A DNA stretch of 64,000 bases from contig NZ_JXJT01000008.1 in assembly GCF_002441885.1 (NCBI RefSeq), forward strand, positions 33,584-97,583, given 5' to 3'. The first letter of the stretch is position 1, and each line of letters begins with the position of its first letter. A program made the position numbers and the translations under genes. The stretch comes from Pseudolactococcus chungangensis CAU 28 = DSM 22330 (GTDB taxonomy: Bacteria > Bacillota > Bacilli > Lactobacillales > Streptococcaceae). Under the pieces are notes generated by a model. The model made no database searches and was not told the DNA's origin. It saw only the letters and a program-made list of their open reading frames with translations. Positions 45,777 to 54,896 of this stretch are shown piece by piece.

Positions 45777-47729
45777 TTAATCGTTTGATGCGACTACTTT
45801 TGAGTAGTTGGCAACATCAGCTGTGATGGCTGCGACAAAGTCAGTCAAGCTAAATTCAGCTGTTTCTTTGCTACCATAGCGACGAACATTGACAGATTTG
45901 TCGGCTTGTTCTTTATCACCCACGATAATTTGGTATGGAATTTTATTAGTTTGAGACTGGCGAATCTTGTATTGCATTTTTTCATTGCGCTCGTCCACAT
46001 GGACACGGATACCGACATCTTTAAGGCTATCCGCAACTTTCCAAGCGTAGTCAACGTGTGCATCGTTAGATACAGGAATCACGGTTACTTGTGTTGGGGC
46101 AAGCCATGTTGGGAAAGCACCTTTATAAACTTCAGTTAGGTAGGCGACGAAACGCTCCATGGTTGAGACGATACCACGGTGAACCATGACTGGACGGTGA
46201 CCTTCACCATCAGCACCAACATATTCAAGTTCAAAGCGTTCTGGCAATAGGAAATCCAATTGAATTGTTGACAGGGTTTCTTCGTTACCAAGTGCTGTCT
46301 TAACTTGCACGTCGAGTTTCGGTCCGTAGAAAGCTGCTTCGCCTTCTGCCTCAAAGTAATCCAACTCAAGCTCGTCCATGGCAGCTTTCAGCATGGTTTG
46401 GGCATTTTCCCACATCTCATCATTATCGAAATATTTATGTGTATCTGCAGGGTCACGGTAAGATAGACGGAAACGATAGTCTGTGACATTGAAATCTTCA
46501 TAAACATCAGTCATGAGTTGCAATGTCCGTTTGAATTCATCTTTGATTTGGTCAGGGCGAACGAAAACGTGGCCATCATTAAGGGTCATCTCACGCACAC
46601 GTTGCAAACCAGAAAGCGCGCCAGATTTCTCATAGCGGTGCATCATGCCAAGCTCGGCAATCCGAATCGGCAATTCACGATAAGAATGCACGTCATTTTT
46701 ATAGACTTCGATATGGTGTGGACAGTTCATCGGACGCAAGACTAATTGTTCACCTTCACCCATGTCCATTGGTGGGAACATATCTTCATGATAATGATCC
46801 CAGTGACCAGATGTTTTATAGAAATCAACACTCGCCATAATTGGTGTATAGACGTGTTGATAGCCACGCGCGATTTCTTTATCGACGATATAACGTTCAA
46901 TCGTCCGACGAATGGTCGCACCATTTGGCAACCAGAATGGCAGCCCAGAGCCGACTTCAGGATTGACCATAAAGAGATCCAATTCCTTACCAAGTTTGCG
47001 ATGGTCACGCTCCTTAGCTTCTTCACGCATTTTCAAGTAGGCTTTAAGGTCTTTTTTATCGAACCAAGCTGTCCCATAGACACGCTGCATCATAGCGTTG
47101 TCGCTGTTACCACGCCAATAAGCTCCCGCAACGTTCAAGAGGTGGAAAATTTGAATCCGACCTGTTGTTGGAACGTGTGGTCCCCGGCAAAGATCGGTGT
47201 ACTCGCCTTGACTGTAAATGGTTAAGCCACCTTCATCTTCGTTATGTTCTTCAATCAACTCAAGTTTATAAGGATCAGCTGCAAAAATTTCTTGTGCCTC
47301 AGCCTTTGTTACTTCACGACGAATAGACGGCAGATTTTCTTTGACGATTTTCATCATTTCAGCCTCGATACGTGGGAGGTCTTCATTAGAGATTTGACCT
47401 TCAGCGTTGTCTGTATCGTAGTAGAAACCATCTTGGATTGAGGGACCAACGCCTAACTTGATGTCAGGAAAAAGACGACGTGCTGCTTGCGCAAACAAGT
47501 GAGCTGCTGAGTGACGAAGTAAAGGTAAGGCATCTTCGTGGTCAGGTGTCACAATTTCAATTGTCCCATCTTCAGTGATCGCACGGTTTGTGTCAATCAA
47601 TTTGCCATTAAATTTACCCGCAAGTGCTTTTTTAGCTAGTGATTTACTGATAGATTCAGCAATTTCAAAAGTTGTGACGCCACTATCAAAAGACTTGACA
47701 GCGCCGTCTGGGAATGTGATTTGTATCAT
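45777..47729 (-). CDS. thrS: Threonyl-tRNA synthetase
   Basis: Charges tRNA-Thr. 650 residues: TGS domain (about 1-62), editing domain with [10 protein letters not shown] near 73 and a second half containing the LCRGPHV region near 180, class II catalytic core with [13 protein letters not shown] near 332, and the C-terminal anticodon domain ([18 protein letters not shown]). Controlled by a T-box leader, one of the best supported regulatory elements in the window. The stop codon abuts the bidirectional terminator. Confidence 0.96.
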   Translation of the reverse strand: MIQITFPDGAVKSFDSGVTTFEIAESISKSLAKKALAGKFNGKLIDTNRAITEDGTIEIVTPDHEDALPLLRHSAAHLFAQAARRLFPDIKLGVGPSIQDGFYYDTDNAEGQISNEDLPRIEAEMMKIVKENLPSIRREVTKAEAQEIFAADPYKLELIEEHNEDEGGLTIYSQGEYTDLCRGPHVPTTGRIQIFHLLNVAGAYWRGNSDNAMMQRVYGTAWFDKKDLKAYLKMREEAKERDHRKLGKELDLFMVNPEVGSGLPFWLPNGATIRRTIERYIVDKEIARGYQHVYTPIMASVDFYKTSGHWDHYHEDMFPPMDMGEGEQLVLRPMNCPHHIEVYKNDVHSYRELPIRIAELGMMHRYEKSGALSGLQRVREMTLNDGHVFVRPDQIKDEFKRTLQLMTDVYEDFNVTDYRFRLSYRDPADTHKYFDNDEMWENAQTMLKAAMDELELDYFEAEGEAAFYGPKLDVQVKTALGNEETLSTIQLDFLLPERFELEYVGADGEGHRPVMVHRGIVSTMERFVAYLTEVYKGAFPTWLAPTQVTVIPVSNDAHVDYAWKVADSLKDVGIRVHVDERNEKMQYKIRQSQTNKIPYQIIVGDKEQADKSVNVRRYGSKETAEFSLTDFVAAITADVANYSKVVASND

Positions 47730-47765
47730 TTACTAATCTCCTTAATTAAGATGTTGAGGCGACTA

Positions 47766-47880
47766 CTCTGGTGTGTAGGATTTTTTACCGCGACGACTAA
47801 TCGCAGAAGTGAAGTAGGAAAAAGACGTCAAGACACGACAGTGTCTTCATACTTTTTTCTATTTTCCTAACACCAAGGAG
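47766..47880 (-). repeat. Large imperfect inverted repeat between the T-box terminator and thrS
   Basis: CTCTGGTGT-G-TAGGA (47766-47780) can pair with TCCTAACACC-AAG-GAG (47865-47880). Inside is a further hairpin AAGACAC-GACA-GTGTCTT (about 47830-47847). It lies in the read-through part of the thrS leader, 37 nt before the start codon. Confidence 0.5.
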
Positions 47881-47905
47881 CCGAAGCTCAGTTGATCAAA
47901 AATAT

Positions 47906-48355
47906 AAAAACGTCCTGCGTTCAATTATGAACACAGGACGTTAACACGTGGTACCACCTGACTTTATTTCCACCTCAAAAAGATGAAAAACTCTCAAGCC
48001 GTAACGTGGCAATGCGTGAATTTTTTTCAAAATCAGGTTCAGGGTACCTCTAAAAACTGCTTTTACGGCTACGGTTATTCGCCGCATAAAGTGCTTTGAT
48101 GACTTTTAAGCTAAATTTTTTAGCGCTAGGCATTGCGACAAGGCTTGTGGCTGCAAGGCGCGAAGCAATAACGACGCGATAGGAAAATTTAGTCAAAAGA
48201 GGCAAATCAAAGTTTTTAGAGGCGCCCTGAATGATAAAGTAGTATTAATATCTTGATTTCACAATGCTCTCACCATCCACTGCTCGCTAGTCAATGCCCC
48301 CACTCATATCTTGAGTAAGAACATCTCAAATCATTCGATACTAACTCGTCTTTAC
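47906..48355 (-). promoter_or_regulatory. T-box leader of thrS
   Basis: The minus strand contains the T-box core AGGTGGTACCACG (47947-47959) immediately followed by a strong terminator: AACGTCCTG ... CAGGACGTT (47906-47942) with TTTTTAT. Uncharged tRNA-Thr pairing should favour the antiterminator. Stem I should lie near 48230-48340; a Thr specifier cannot be assigned with confidence by eye. A 190-nt hairpin (48040-48229) is inserted between stem I and the antiterminator. Confidence 0.88.
48040..48229 (-). repeat. Hairpin element inserted in the thrS T-box leader
   Basis: Perfect 12-bp terminal inverted repeat CCTCTAAAAACT (48047-48058) / AGTTTTTAGAGG (48211-48222), framed by CAGGG (48040-48044) and CCCTG (48225-48229). 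The core at 48062-48094 matches 55612-55644 in the cinD leader at 28 of 33 bases. The minus strand has an ATG-started 26-codon frame ending near 48053, judged non-coding for lack of a ribosome site. Confidence 0.65.
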
Positions 48356-48361
48356 TGTCTC

Positions 48362-48390
48362 ATTATAAAACTTTATTGATGCTTTGTCAA
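48362..48390 (-). promoter_or_regulatory. thrS promoter
   Basis: Consensus TTGACA (48385-48390), 17-bp spacer and TATAAT (48362-48367) on the minus strand, at the 5' end of the T-box leader. Confidence 0.85.
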
Positions 48391-48473
48391 AAACAAATCG
48401 TCATAAAAACTATGCTATCATGCCAAAGTGATAATGTCTTAAATCAAGCAAAAACGCAACTGTTTTTTCCTTT

Positions 48474-49814
48474 CTAAAACATACCTATGATCAACTTGAT
48501 ATTTAAAATCGTCAAGACAATCGTCGCCAGCCAGCCCAAACCAGCAATGATTCTTTTATTTTTAAACCGTTTGCCCATGATTTGTTCACTAGAGGTAAAA
48601 TAAACCAGTGGAATCATTGAAACAGGTAAGGCAATGGACAAGAAAACTTGTGAGCGAATCATCAAGATATCAAGACCACCTTCACGACCGTGATAGTAAA
48701 TCGCTGCAATCAAAACTGGAATAACTGATAAACCACGAGTGATTAAGCGACGTGCCCATGTTGGCACTTTTAAATTAATGAAACCTTCCATGACAATTTG
48801 GCCAGAAAGCGTCCCTGTTATCGTTGAATTTTGTCCCGATGATAATAAAGCAACTGCAAATAAGGTGGACAATACAGGACTCGCTACAGCGCCCGCTAAT
48901 TTGTTATCTTGCAAGGCATTATAGAGTGAGGTAAAAGTGCCTAAACCTTCACCACGACCGAAAAACATGGCAGCACCCAAGACGAGTAATAAGGTATTAA
49001 TAATAAAAGCAACAGTTAATTGAATGTTAGAGTCCCAAGTTGAAAAACGAACGGCACGTGCCACATCATCTTCATCTTTACGGTCATAGCTTCGAGTTTG
49101 GGCAATGGATGAATGCAAATACAGATTATGCGGCATAACGGTTGCCCCCACAATCCCTAGAGCCATCGTCAACTGACCACGATTAAAGATTTCCTTTTGG
49201 GGGACAAAGCCTTTGAGCATGTCCGCAAGGACGGGATTAGAAATGGCGACTTCATAAACAAAGACGACCATAATCACGAGAATAAGGGTAATGACGATAG
49301 CTTCTATCTTGCGAAAGCCGAGTTTCATCAAAAAGAGTAAAAGTAGGACGTCAAAGACTGTCAAGATGACACCCCAAATGATAGGCAGACCAAATAATAA
49401 GTTCAGGGCAATGGCGCCACCGATAACTTCTGCAATGTCTGTTGCCATAATGGCGAGCTCTGTAATCATCCAAAGGATGAACCCTACTCTTCTGCTAGTG
49501 TGTTTTCGAGTGGCTTGTGCTAAATCCAGCCCCGTGACGATGCCGAGTTTAGATGCCATATATTGTAAGAGCATGGCAATTAAACTTGATACGAAAACGA
49601 CAGATAAAAGCAGATAACCGTACTGAGCGCCACCACCAATTGATGTAATCCAGTTACCCGGGTCCATATAACCTACTGCGACCAGAGCCCCCGGTCCTGA
49701 AAAGGCGACAATATTTTTCCAAAAACTAGTATTTTTAGGGATTGGTACAGTATTATTAACCTCCGCCAAACTTGGACCATTGACGTACTCGACGAATTTT
49801 TTATTTTCTTTCAT
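48474..49814 (-). CDS. mntH: Nramp family manganese/iron transporter
   Basis: Proton-driven Mn2+ uptake across the cell membrane. 446 residues, about 11 helices. The metal site motif DPGNW near 51-55 in helix 1 and MPHNLYLHS in helix 6 are present. It lies 89 bp behind mntR, probably cotranscribed. Manganese rather than iron is favoured by the DtxR-type regulator next to it and by lactococcal physiology. Confidence 0.94.
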   Translation of the reverse strand: MKENKKFVEYVNGPSLAEVNNTVPIPKNTSFWKNIVAFSGPGALVAVGYMDPGNWITSIGGGAQYGYLLLSVVFVSSLIAMLLQYMASKLGIVTGLDLAQATRKHTSRRVGFILWMITELAIMATDIAEVIGGAIALNLLFGLPIIWGVILTVFDVLLLLFLMKLGFRKIEAIVITLILVIMVVFVYEVAISNPVLADMLKGFVPQKEIFNRGQLTMALGIVGATVMPHNLYLHSSIAQTRSYDRKDEDDVARAVRFSTWDSNIQLTVAFIINTLLLVLGAAMFFGRGEGLGTFTSLYNALQDNKLAGAVASPVLSTLFAVALLSSGQNSTITGTLSGQIVMEGFINLKVPTWARRLITRGLSVIPVLIAAIYYHGREGGLDILMIRSQVFLSIALPVSMIPLVYFTSSEQIMGKRFKNKRIIAGLGWLATIVLTILNIKLIIGMF

Positions 49815-49903
49815 GACAACTCCTATTTAAGATATCCCGACAGCTGTTTTGCCTGAACTCAGTTTAATTCCTGTTAATGTTAGTGTGCTTTAAGATAGAC
49901 ATT

Positions 49904-50563
49904 TTAATGACTATAGTATTTTAACTGCCAACCATTTTTTTGAAAATTTGGAATGACAAATCTAGCATCATCATCTGTCCTCACAATGACTGACCCATCA
50001 CTCAAAACACTTGATAATGTCATAAATTTAGGTTGAACTAGATTCAAACAAACTAAAAAGTCCTTTACTTCTTGTGAGAGCGATGCAACTTCATATCGTT
50101 GCCCAACTTCTGCATGATTTAAATCATGCGTGATAATTTCACCCTCCCAAAAACGTTCTGCAGGAATTTCTGAGCCATGTGGATCAGTTTTAGGGAAATG
50201 CATGAGCGTATACAAACGTTCTACTAATCTTTTAGAAGAGGAATGCTCTAAATTCTCCGCTTCTTCGTGGACTTCATCAATCTGATAACCAGCCTGTTCA
50301 ACTAAAAAAGTCTCCCAAACACGATGTGATTTGATGATAAACCTAGCTTCTTGATAACCTTCGGGTTTTAAGAGTACCCCGTAATATTTTTTATGCTCGA
50401 CTAAATCTTTTTTAGCCAAACGCTTAATCATCTCAGTTGCACTAGGTGCAGAGACTTTTAGATAATTGGCAACATCTGTAATACCAACCATCTTATCCGT
50501 TTTTTCTTCAAGCTGGTAAATAGCTTTTAGATAATCTTGTTCAGTTTTTGAAAATTCTTCCAT
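49904..50563 (-). CDS. mntR: DtxR/MntR family metal-dependent repressor
   Basis: 219 residues: N-terminal winged helix (YLKAIYQLEEKTDKMVGITDVANYLKVSAPSATEMIKRL split over helices), dimerisation and metal-binding domain (ESRH-like positions in HRVWETFL, HSSSKRLVERL), and a C-terminal FeoA/SH3-like domain, as in ScaR/SloR/MtsR regulators of streptococci. It probably represses mntH when Mn is plentiful and autoregulates through TTTAGGTAGTGCTAAA in its own promoter. AGAAAG precedes the ATG. Confidence 0.9.
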   Translation of the reverse strand: MEEFSKTEQDYLKAIYQLEEKTDKMVGITDVANYLKVSAPSATEMIKRLAKKDLVEHKKYYGVLLKPEGYQEARFIIKSHRVWETFLVEQAGYQIDEVHEEAENLEHSSSKRLVERLYTLMHFPKTDPHGSEIPAERFWEGEIITHDLNHAEVGQRYEVASLSQEVKDFLVCLNLVQPKFMTLSSVLSDGSVIVRTDDDARFVIPNFQKNGWQLKYYSH

Positions 50564-50592
50564 ATTGTACTTTCTAAATGTTTATAGTTGAT

Positions 50593-50621
50593 AGTTTAGC
50601 ACTACCTAAAATATTTGTCAA
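50593..50621 (-). promoter_or_regulatory. mntR promoter with putative MntR operator
   Basis: Minus-strand TTGACA (50616-50621), 17-bp spacer, TAAACT (50593-50598). The sequence TTTAGGTAGTGCTAAA (50595-50610) spans spacer and -10. The same sequence recurs at 50736-50754 and, with small changes, at the lipoprotein promoter near 61054. Confidence 0.7.
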
Positions 50622-50735
50622 GGATTTCAAGGCTTAATTTAGCAGAATATTCACATATAAACTGGTAAAGCACAATAGATTGATACAATTTTTTTTCTGT
50701 ATTTTAAACTAATAGATAAAATTCCCCTTCTAAAT

Positions 50736-50754
50736 TTTAGCACTACCTAATTTT
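50736..50754 (-). promoter_or_regulatory. Second putative MntR operator upstream of mntR
   Basis: AATTAGGTAGTGCTAAAA on the minus strand, again overlapping a TAAAAT -10-like hexamer (50734-50739), but with a poor -35 (TGTTCA). It lies about 140 bp upstream of the first site. Confidence 0.5.
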
Positions 50755-50784
50755 CATGAACAGCAATATTTTTAGCCGACACTA

Positions 50785-50813
50785 AAAAAGCCTGACCTGT
50801 CGTCAGACTTTTT
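50785..50813 (-). terminator. busA operon terminator
   Basis: Minus-strand AAAAAGTCTGAC / GTCAGGCTTTTT stem (one wobble) with a 5-nt loop. Confidence 0.85.
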
Positions 50814-50832
50814 GATTTTTATAATAATCGCT

Positions 50833-52545
50833 TTACTCAAACCAGCTATCAACGGTTTTAGCATTAGCTTTAATCCATTTATCAGCCGCTTCATCTGGGT
50901 CCATACCTGATTGAATATCAAGCATGACACTTTCCATATCATCTGTTTTCCATTTAAAATTTTTCAAAACTTTATAAATTTCAGGATGTTCAGATTTTAA
51001 ATGCTTCCGAGCGAGTGTTTTTATGGCTTCATTACCTCCCATTGAAACTTTTGAATCTTCCAGATAATGTAGTTTATATTTACTAAACATCCAGTGTGGT
51101 GACCAACCAGTGATGACAATATCTTCTTTATTTTTATAAGCTTTTTCAAGTGCTGAAACCATGGCGCCACTGGATGAAGCTTGTAAACTCCAACCTGAAA
51201 GGTTTGGATATGCCTTGATTGTATTTTCAGTAGAAGCCATAATACCTGCACCTGGTTCTATCCCAGTAATAACTTGTTTAGCTTGAGTTGTCAAATCTGA
51301 AATAGATTTAGCTGACATATAGTCTGGTACTACAAGTCCTGTTTTTACACCATTTAAGTTCGTCCCAACGACTGTTAAGTCGTCTTTATATTTCTTAAGA
51401 AGAGGTCCATGTGTATTAGGTAACCAGGCTGATAAAGTGGCATCAACTTGACCATTAGCGACAGATTGCCAAAGGACAGCATTATCAAGTGGCGTTAGGC
51501 TAACATCATAGCCATGTTCTTTGAGTGCTTGCGCTAGTACATTTGTACTGGCAACTTCCGAATCCCACTCAACATAACCAAGGCTAATTTTTTCATGACT
51601 TTGACTAGTTGACGCAAATGAATTCACGACACCACCACCGACCATCACTAATAATGTTGCAATAACAAGCCAACGACGTTTGCGATTTTGTGGCAATTTT
51701 TGACCGGGTTTCGTGTTCAATTTTTGCGCAAAACGGTCCATAATAATGGCTAGAATAACCAAAGCAAGACCATTGACAAAACCAGCACCTATATCAGCAT
51801 GTTGAACTGCAGATAAGACACCACGACCAAGTCCTGGTGCACCAATCATACTTGCGGTAACAACCATTGATAGAGCCAACATAATTGTTTGGTTGGCACC
51901 TGCTAAAATAGTATTTTTAGCATTTGGTAATTCAAGTTTTAATAATTTTTGCCAAGAGGTTGCCCCGAATGAATCTGCAGCCTCGACCAGATCAACTGGT
52001 ACTTGACGAATCCCAAGATTAGTCATACGAACTACTGGTGGCAAAGCAAAAATAATAGAAGCAAAGACACCCGGTACAACACCAATACCAAAGAAGGCAA
52101 CGGCAGGAATCAAGTAAACAAAACCAGGCATGGTTTGCATAAAGTCCAGAATTGGTTGTACAATGGCTTGTGTGCGATCAGATTTTGCCATACCAATCCC
52201 AAGTGGTACACCAATAATCAAAGAAATCAGGGCTGACATAATAACCAAAGTCATGGTACTCATCAAATCTGACCAGAGTTCTTGATTAGCGATTAGCAGC
52301 AAACCTGCTAAAGCAAAAATCGGAAAACCCCATTTTTTAGGTGATGTGACGACAGCAATTAAAAAGATACCTGCAATCATTAAAAACATCGGAATAGCAA
52401 TTAATCCGTCAGTCATGGCTGACATAAGTGTGTTACCGCCATTTTGGATGACATTGAAGAATCCTGACAGATGTTGCGTCAACCAGTCTACGCCATTCGT
52501 CACCCATTTTTCCACAGGTAGTTGACTTACGAGTAAATTATGCAT
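50833..52545 (-). CDS. busAB: Glycine betaine ABC transporter permease fused to substrate-binding domain
   Basis: 570 residues. N-terminal permease (about 1-300; helices around MFLMIAGIFLIAVV, the EAA-like EAADSFGATSWQKLLKLELP) and a C-terminal extracellular glycine betaine receptor (about 325-570) with the aromatic-cage segments GYVEWDSE, SAWLPNTHG, GIEPGAG and VITGWSPHWMF. This fusion is the OpuABC/BusAB arrangement of Lactococcus lactis. The start is the ATG at 52545, one base after the busAA stop, with AAGGAGG inside the end of busAA. An upstream in-frame start at 52566 would bypass that site. Confidence 0.94.
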   Translation of the reverse strand: MHNLLVSQLPVEKWVTNGVDWLTQHLSGFFNVIQNGGNTLMSAMTDGLIAIPMFLMIAGIFLIAVVTSPKKWGFPIFALAGLLLIANQELWSDLMSTMTLVIMSALISLIIGVPLGIGMAKSDRTQAIVQPILDFMQTMPGFVYLIPAVAFFGIGVVPGVFASIIFALPPVVRMTNLGIRQVPVDLVEAADSFGATSWQKLLKLELPNAKNTILAGANQTIMLALSMVVTASMIGAPGLGRGVLSAVQHADIGAGFVNGLALVILAIIMDRFAQKLNTKPGQKLPQNRKRRWLVIATLLVMVGGGVVNSFASTSQSHEKISLGYVEWDSEVASTNVLAQALKEHGYDVSLTPLDNAVLWQSVANGQVDATLSAWLPNTHGPLLKKYKDDLTVVGTNLNGVKTGLVVPDYMSAKSISDLTTQAKQVITGIEPGAGIMASTENTIKAYPNLSGWSLQASSSGAMVSALEKAYKNKEDIVITGWSPHWMFSKYKLHYLEDSKVSMGGNEAIKTLARKHLKSEHPEIYKVLKNFKWKTDDMESVMLDIQSGMDPDEAADKWIKANAKTVDSWFE

Positions 52546-52546
52546 C

Positions 52547-53815
52547 TTACGCTTCCTCCTTTTCAATCACTTCAGTTACCATAGTCCCTGTTTCGTTAGA
52601 TTCAATTTCGCTAGATTCTGTTTCGACAACAGCCTCATCTTCAGATTCCGTATCCGCTAAAGCCTCAAGCACGAGCCCTCTAATAATGACACCGCGCAAA
52701 CGCCCCTCTTCAACAACAGCTACTGGTGTCGTCGCATCGTAGATAATTGGTAGAATGTCTGAGATTAAAGTGTCCGGCGTAATAGCTGGCATGTCTACAA
52801 TGACATCCAATAAAGGTAATCGTTCTTTACGTGCACGAACTGCTGCATCTGCTGATAGATAACCTCTGAAAGTTCGATGTCTACCCACTGCAATAAGACC
52901 AGAGACTTCCTCCTCTTGCATTCTACGAAGTGCAACAGTTGGGCCATCCACTGCGACATTGGTCGTCAAGGCCGGAATCATGATATTCTCTGCGACAAGG
53001 ACTTTAGAGCGGTCAACACCTTCTGTAAAGGTTCTGACGTAGTCGTTTTCAGGGTTGGTTAGGATTTCTTCACCTGTACCCACTTGCATGAGCTTACCAT
53101 CTTTCATAATGGCGATGCGGTCACCGATTCGTAAAGCTTCATCTAAGTCATGTGTAATGAACACAATCGTTTTCTGAACGTTGGCTTGTAAATCTAAGAG
53201 TTCATCTTGCATTTCTCGACGAACAAGTGGATCTAGTGCTGAGAAAGCCTCATCCATGAGCAAAATATCTGGATTATTGGTTAAGGCACGTGCCAAGCCG
53301 ACACGTTGCTGCATCCCACCTGATAATTGAGCTGGATACTGATCTTTAAAGGCTAATAACTTAGCATTATCAAGGGCTTTTTCTGCACGTTTTTGACGTT
53401 CTTCTTTTGGAACGCCTTGAATTTCAAGACCAAACTCTGTGTTCTCCAAGATTGTCCGATGTGGCAACAAGGCAAAGTTTTGGAAAACCATAGACATCTT
53501 ACGACGCCTAATATCTAGCAACTCTTTTTTATTCAGTTTCGTGATATCTTGACCATCAATGATGAGCTGTCCCGCTATTGGCTCAGACAAGCGATTCAAT
53601 AGTCGAATCAAGGTTGATTTACCTGACCCTGATAGCCCCATAATGACGAAGATTTCACCTTCATTAATAGATAAATTAATGTCATAGACACCGACAGTAC
53701 TACCTGTCTTTTTAAGAATTTCGTCTTTACCGACATTTTGTTTGACTAACTCCAATGCTGCCTTACGGCGCTTTCCGAATATTTTAGTCAATTGTTTTAT
53801 TTCAACTTTTGGCAT
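52547..53815 (-). CDS. busAA: Glycine betaine ABC transporter ATP-binding protein with CBS domains
   Basis: 422 residues: ABC ATPase with Walker [10 protein letters not shown] near 59, signature LSGGMQQR near 165 and Walker [12 protein letters not shown], followed by tandem CBS domains (about 280-395) and an acidic tail rich in Glu, Asp and Ser that is longer than in the lactococcal protein as I remember it. In OpuA the CBS domains bind c-di-AMP and the tail region senses ionic strength. AGGGGG precedes the ATG. Divergent from busR. Confidence 0.94.
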   Translation of the reverse strand: MPKVEIKQLTKIFGKRRKAALELVKQNVGKDEILKKTGSTVGVYDINLSINEGEIFVIMGLSGSGKSTLIRLLNRLSEPIAGQLIIDGQDITKLNKKELLDIRRRKMSMVFQNFALLPHRTILENTEFGLEIQGVPKEERQKRAEKALDNAKLLAFKDQYPAQLSGGMQQRVGLARALTNNPDILLMDEAFSALDPLVRREMQDELLDLQANVQKTIVFITHDLDEALRIGDRIAIMKDGKLMQVGTGEEILTNPENDYVRTFTEGVDRSKVLVAENIMIPALTTNVAVDGPTVALRRMQEEEVSGLIAVGRHRTFRGYLSADAAVRARKERLPLLDVIVDMPAITPDTLISDILPIIYDATTPVAVVEEGRLRGVIIRGLVLEALADTESEDEAVVETESSEIESNETGTMVTEVIEKEEA

Positions 53816-53860
53816 AAATTCCCCCTTTTTATTTTGTTTTTGTGATAAAATTATGCTATA

Positions 53861-53933
53861 AGTGACAACCCTTTATAAAAAACAAGTTGTCTCAAAGTGA
53901 CATCTTTAATGTTACACACAAATTGTCACTTTG
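53861..53933. promoter_or_regulatory. Bipartite BusR operators between busA and busR
   Basis: CAAAGTGACA (53893-53902) and its exact reverse complement TGTCACTTTG (53924-53933) are 21 bp apart. A weaker pair, AGTGACAA (53861-53868) and TTGTCTCA (about 53887-53894), has a similar gap. BusR is known to bind widely separated AGTGACA/TGTCACT half-sites as a tetramer. Confidence 0.75.
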
Positions 53934-53993
53934 TCAACCATTTTTACTTTTAATGGATTTTTAAGTACTTCCTCAAATAGAAAGACCCGAGAT

Positions 53994-54620
53994 ATGAAAA
54001 CAATTCGAGAACCTCGTTACCGTCAAATTGCTTATGCTATTGCTGAAAAAATCGCTGATGGTGACTATCCAATTGGATCTAAGTTACACGCTAGATCAAC
54101 ACTTTCTGCACAATTTGGTGTCTCATCCGAGACAGCACGTAAAGCCATCAGCATTTTAAGCGACCTTGATATTGTCCAAGCTGTTCATGGCTCTGGTGTC
54201 AAAATTTTATCTCAAGAAAAGGCTAAAAATTTCTTAAACCAGGCAGAAGAAACTTCTACAATTCAAACCTTACATGCTCAAATCGATAATATCATGACTG
54301 TTCAGAAAACGGCGATTGAGAATCTATCAGAATCACTCGCCACTTTATTTGAACAGACAGCACGCATTCAGAAGAAAAATCCGTTGGCACCACATGAACT
54401 CCTACTTTCTGAAACGTGTGACTGTATTGGTCAATCGATTTCGCAGCTCAATTTTTGGCAAACAACAGGGGCCACTATCGTTGCTATTCTACACAACGAT
54501 GAATTGGTCTTATCACCTGGCCCCTATGCGATTTTAGAAAAAAATGATACGATTTATTTTGTCGGAAATGAAACAATTTTTCAGAATGTAAAAACTTTCT
54601 TTTATCCTCCTTTGGATTAA
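53994..54620 (+). CDS. busR: BusR, c-di-AMP-responsive repressor of busA
   Basis: 208 residues: GntR-type winged helix (1-75, SAQFGVSSETARKAISIL), a coiled-coil linker (about 85-125, Gln/Leu-rich) and a C-terminal RCK_C domain (GATIVAILHNDELVLSPGPYAILEKNDTIYFVG), the known c-di-AMP site. Length and order match lactococcal BusR. The start is the ATG at 53994; the open frame to 53931 runs back across the operator. Its role is to shut off glycine betaine uptake when c-di-AMP is high. Confidence 0.93.
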   Translation: MKTIREPRYRQIAYAIAEKIADGDYPIGSKLHARSTLSAQFGVSSETARKAISILSDLDIVQAVHGSGVKILSQEKAKNFLNQAEETSTIQTLHAQIDNIMTVQKTAIENLSESLATLFEQTARIQKKNPLAPHELLLSETCDCIGQSISQLNFWQTTGATIVAILHNDELVLSPGPYAILEKNDTIYFVGNETIFQNVKTFFYPPLD

Positions 54621-54663
54621 AGATTTACCTAATAAAAAAGAGGTTGAGACACCCCCTCCCAAT

Positions 54664-54708
54664 AGGCTATGAATAATTTCTACTGTAGATGGAAACCATC
54701 CATAGCCT
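54664..54708. repeat. Inverted repeat between busR and cinD containing a Cas12a-repeat-like 17-mer
   Basis: AGGCTATG (54664-54671) and CATAGCCT (54701-54708) frame a hairpin GATGG-AAA-CCATC (54688-54700) and the 17-mer TAATTTCTACTGTAGAT (54674-54690). No second copy exists in the window. It may serve as a weak transcription terminator for busR. Confidence 0.5.
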
Positions 54709-54797
54709 CTTCTATGTCATTTTTCTAAAAATTGTAAAACAACATTATGATTATGATGTAAGAAATTCGGATTCATTCAGCAAATAATACCAAAAAT

Positions 54798-54828
54798 AAA
54801 AAAGTAAACCAGCAGGTCTACTTTTTTA
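54798..54828. terminator. Terminator behind cinD (bidirectional)
   Basis: AAAAAAGTAAACC pairs with GGTCTACTTTTTT (one mismatch), 4-nt loop, T-runs on both strands, 70 bp after the cinD stop. Confidence 0.7.
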
Positions 54829-54896
54829 TTTTTGATGACTGAGAACTTTTGTCCTAGTCTCTTTTATTTTGGATTAAGTATTAATCTAGATTTATC

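Noticed and set aside
45906..47225. Several plus-strand frames of 75-160 codons inside thrS
   Set aside because: They lie entirely opposite a highly conserved gene and have low-complexity, His- and Ile-rich translations.
48053..48133. ATG-started 26-codon frame in the hairpin element of the thrS leader (minus strand)
   Set aside because: No ribosome site; the matching segment in the cinD leader has no ATG. Base pairing explains the conservation better, although a coding origin is not excluded.
54664..54708. CRISPR array of the Cas12a type
   Set aside because: A single repeat-like 17-mer, no second repeat, no spacers, no cas genes.
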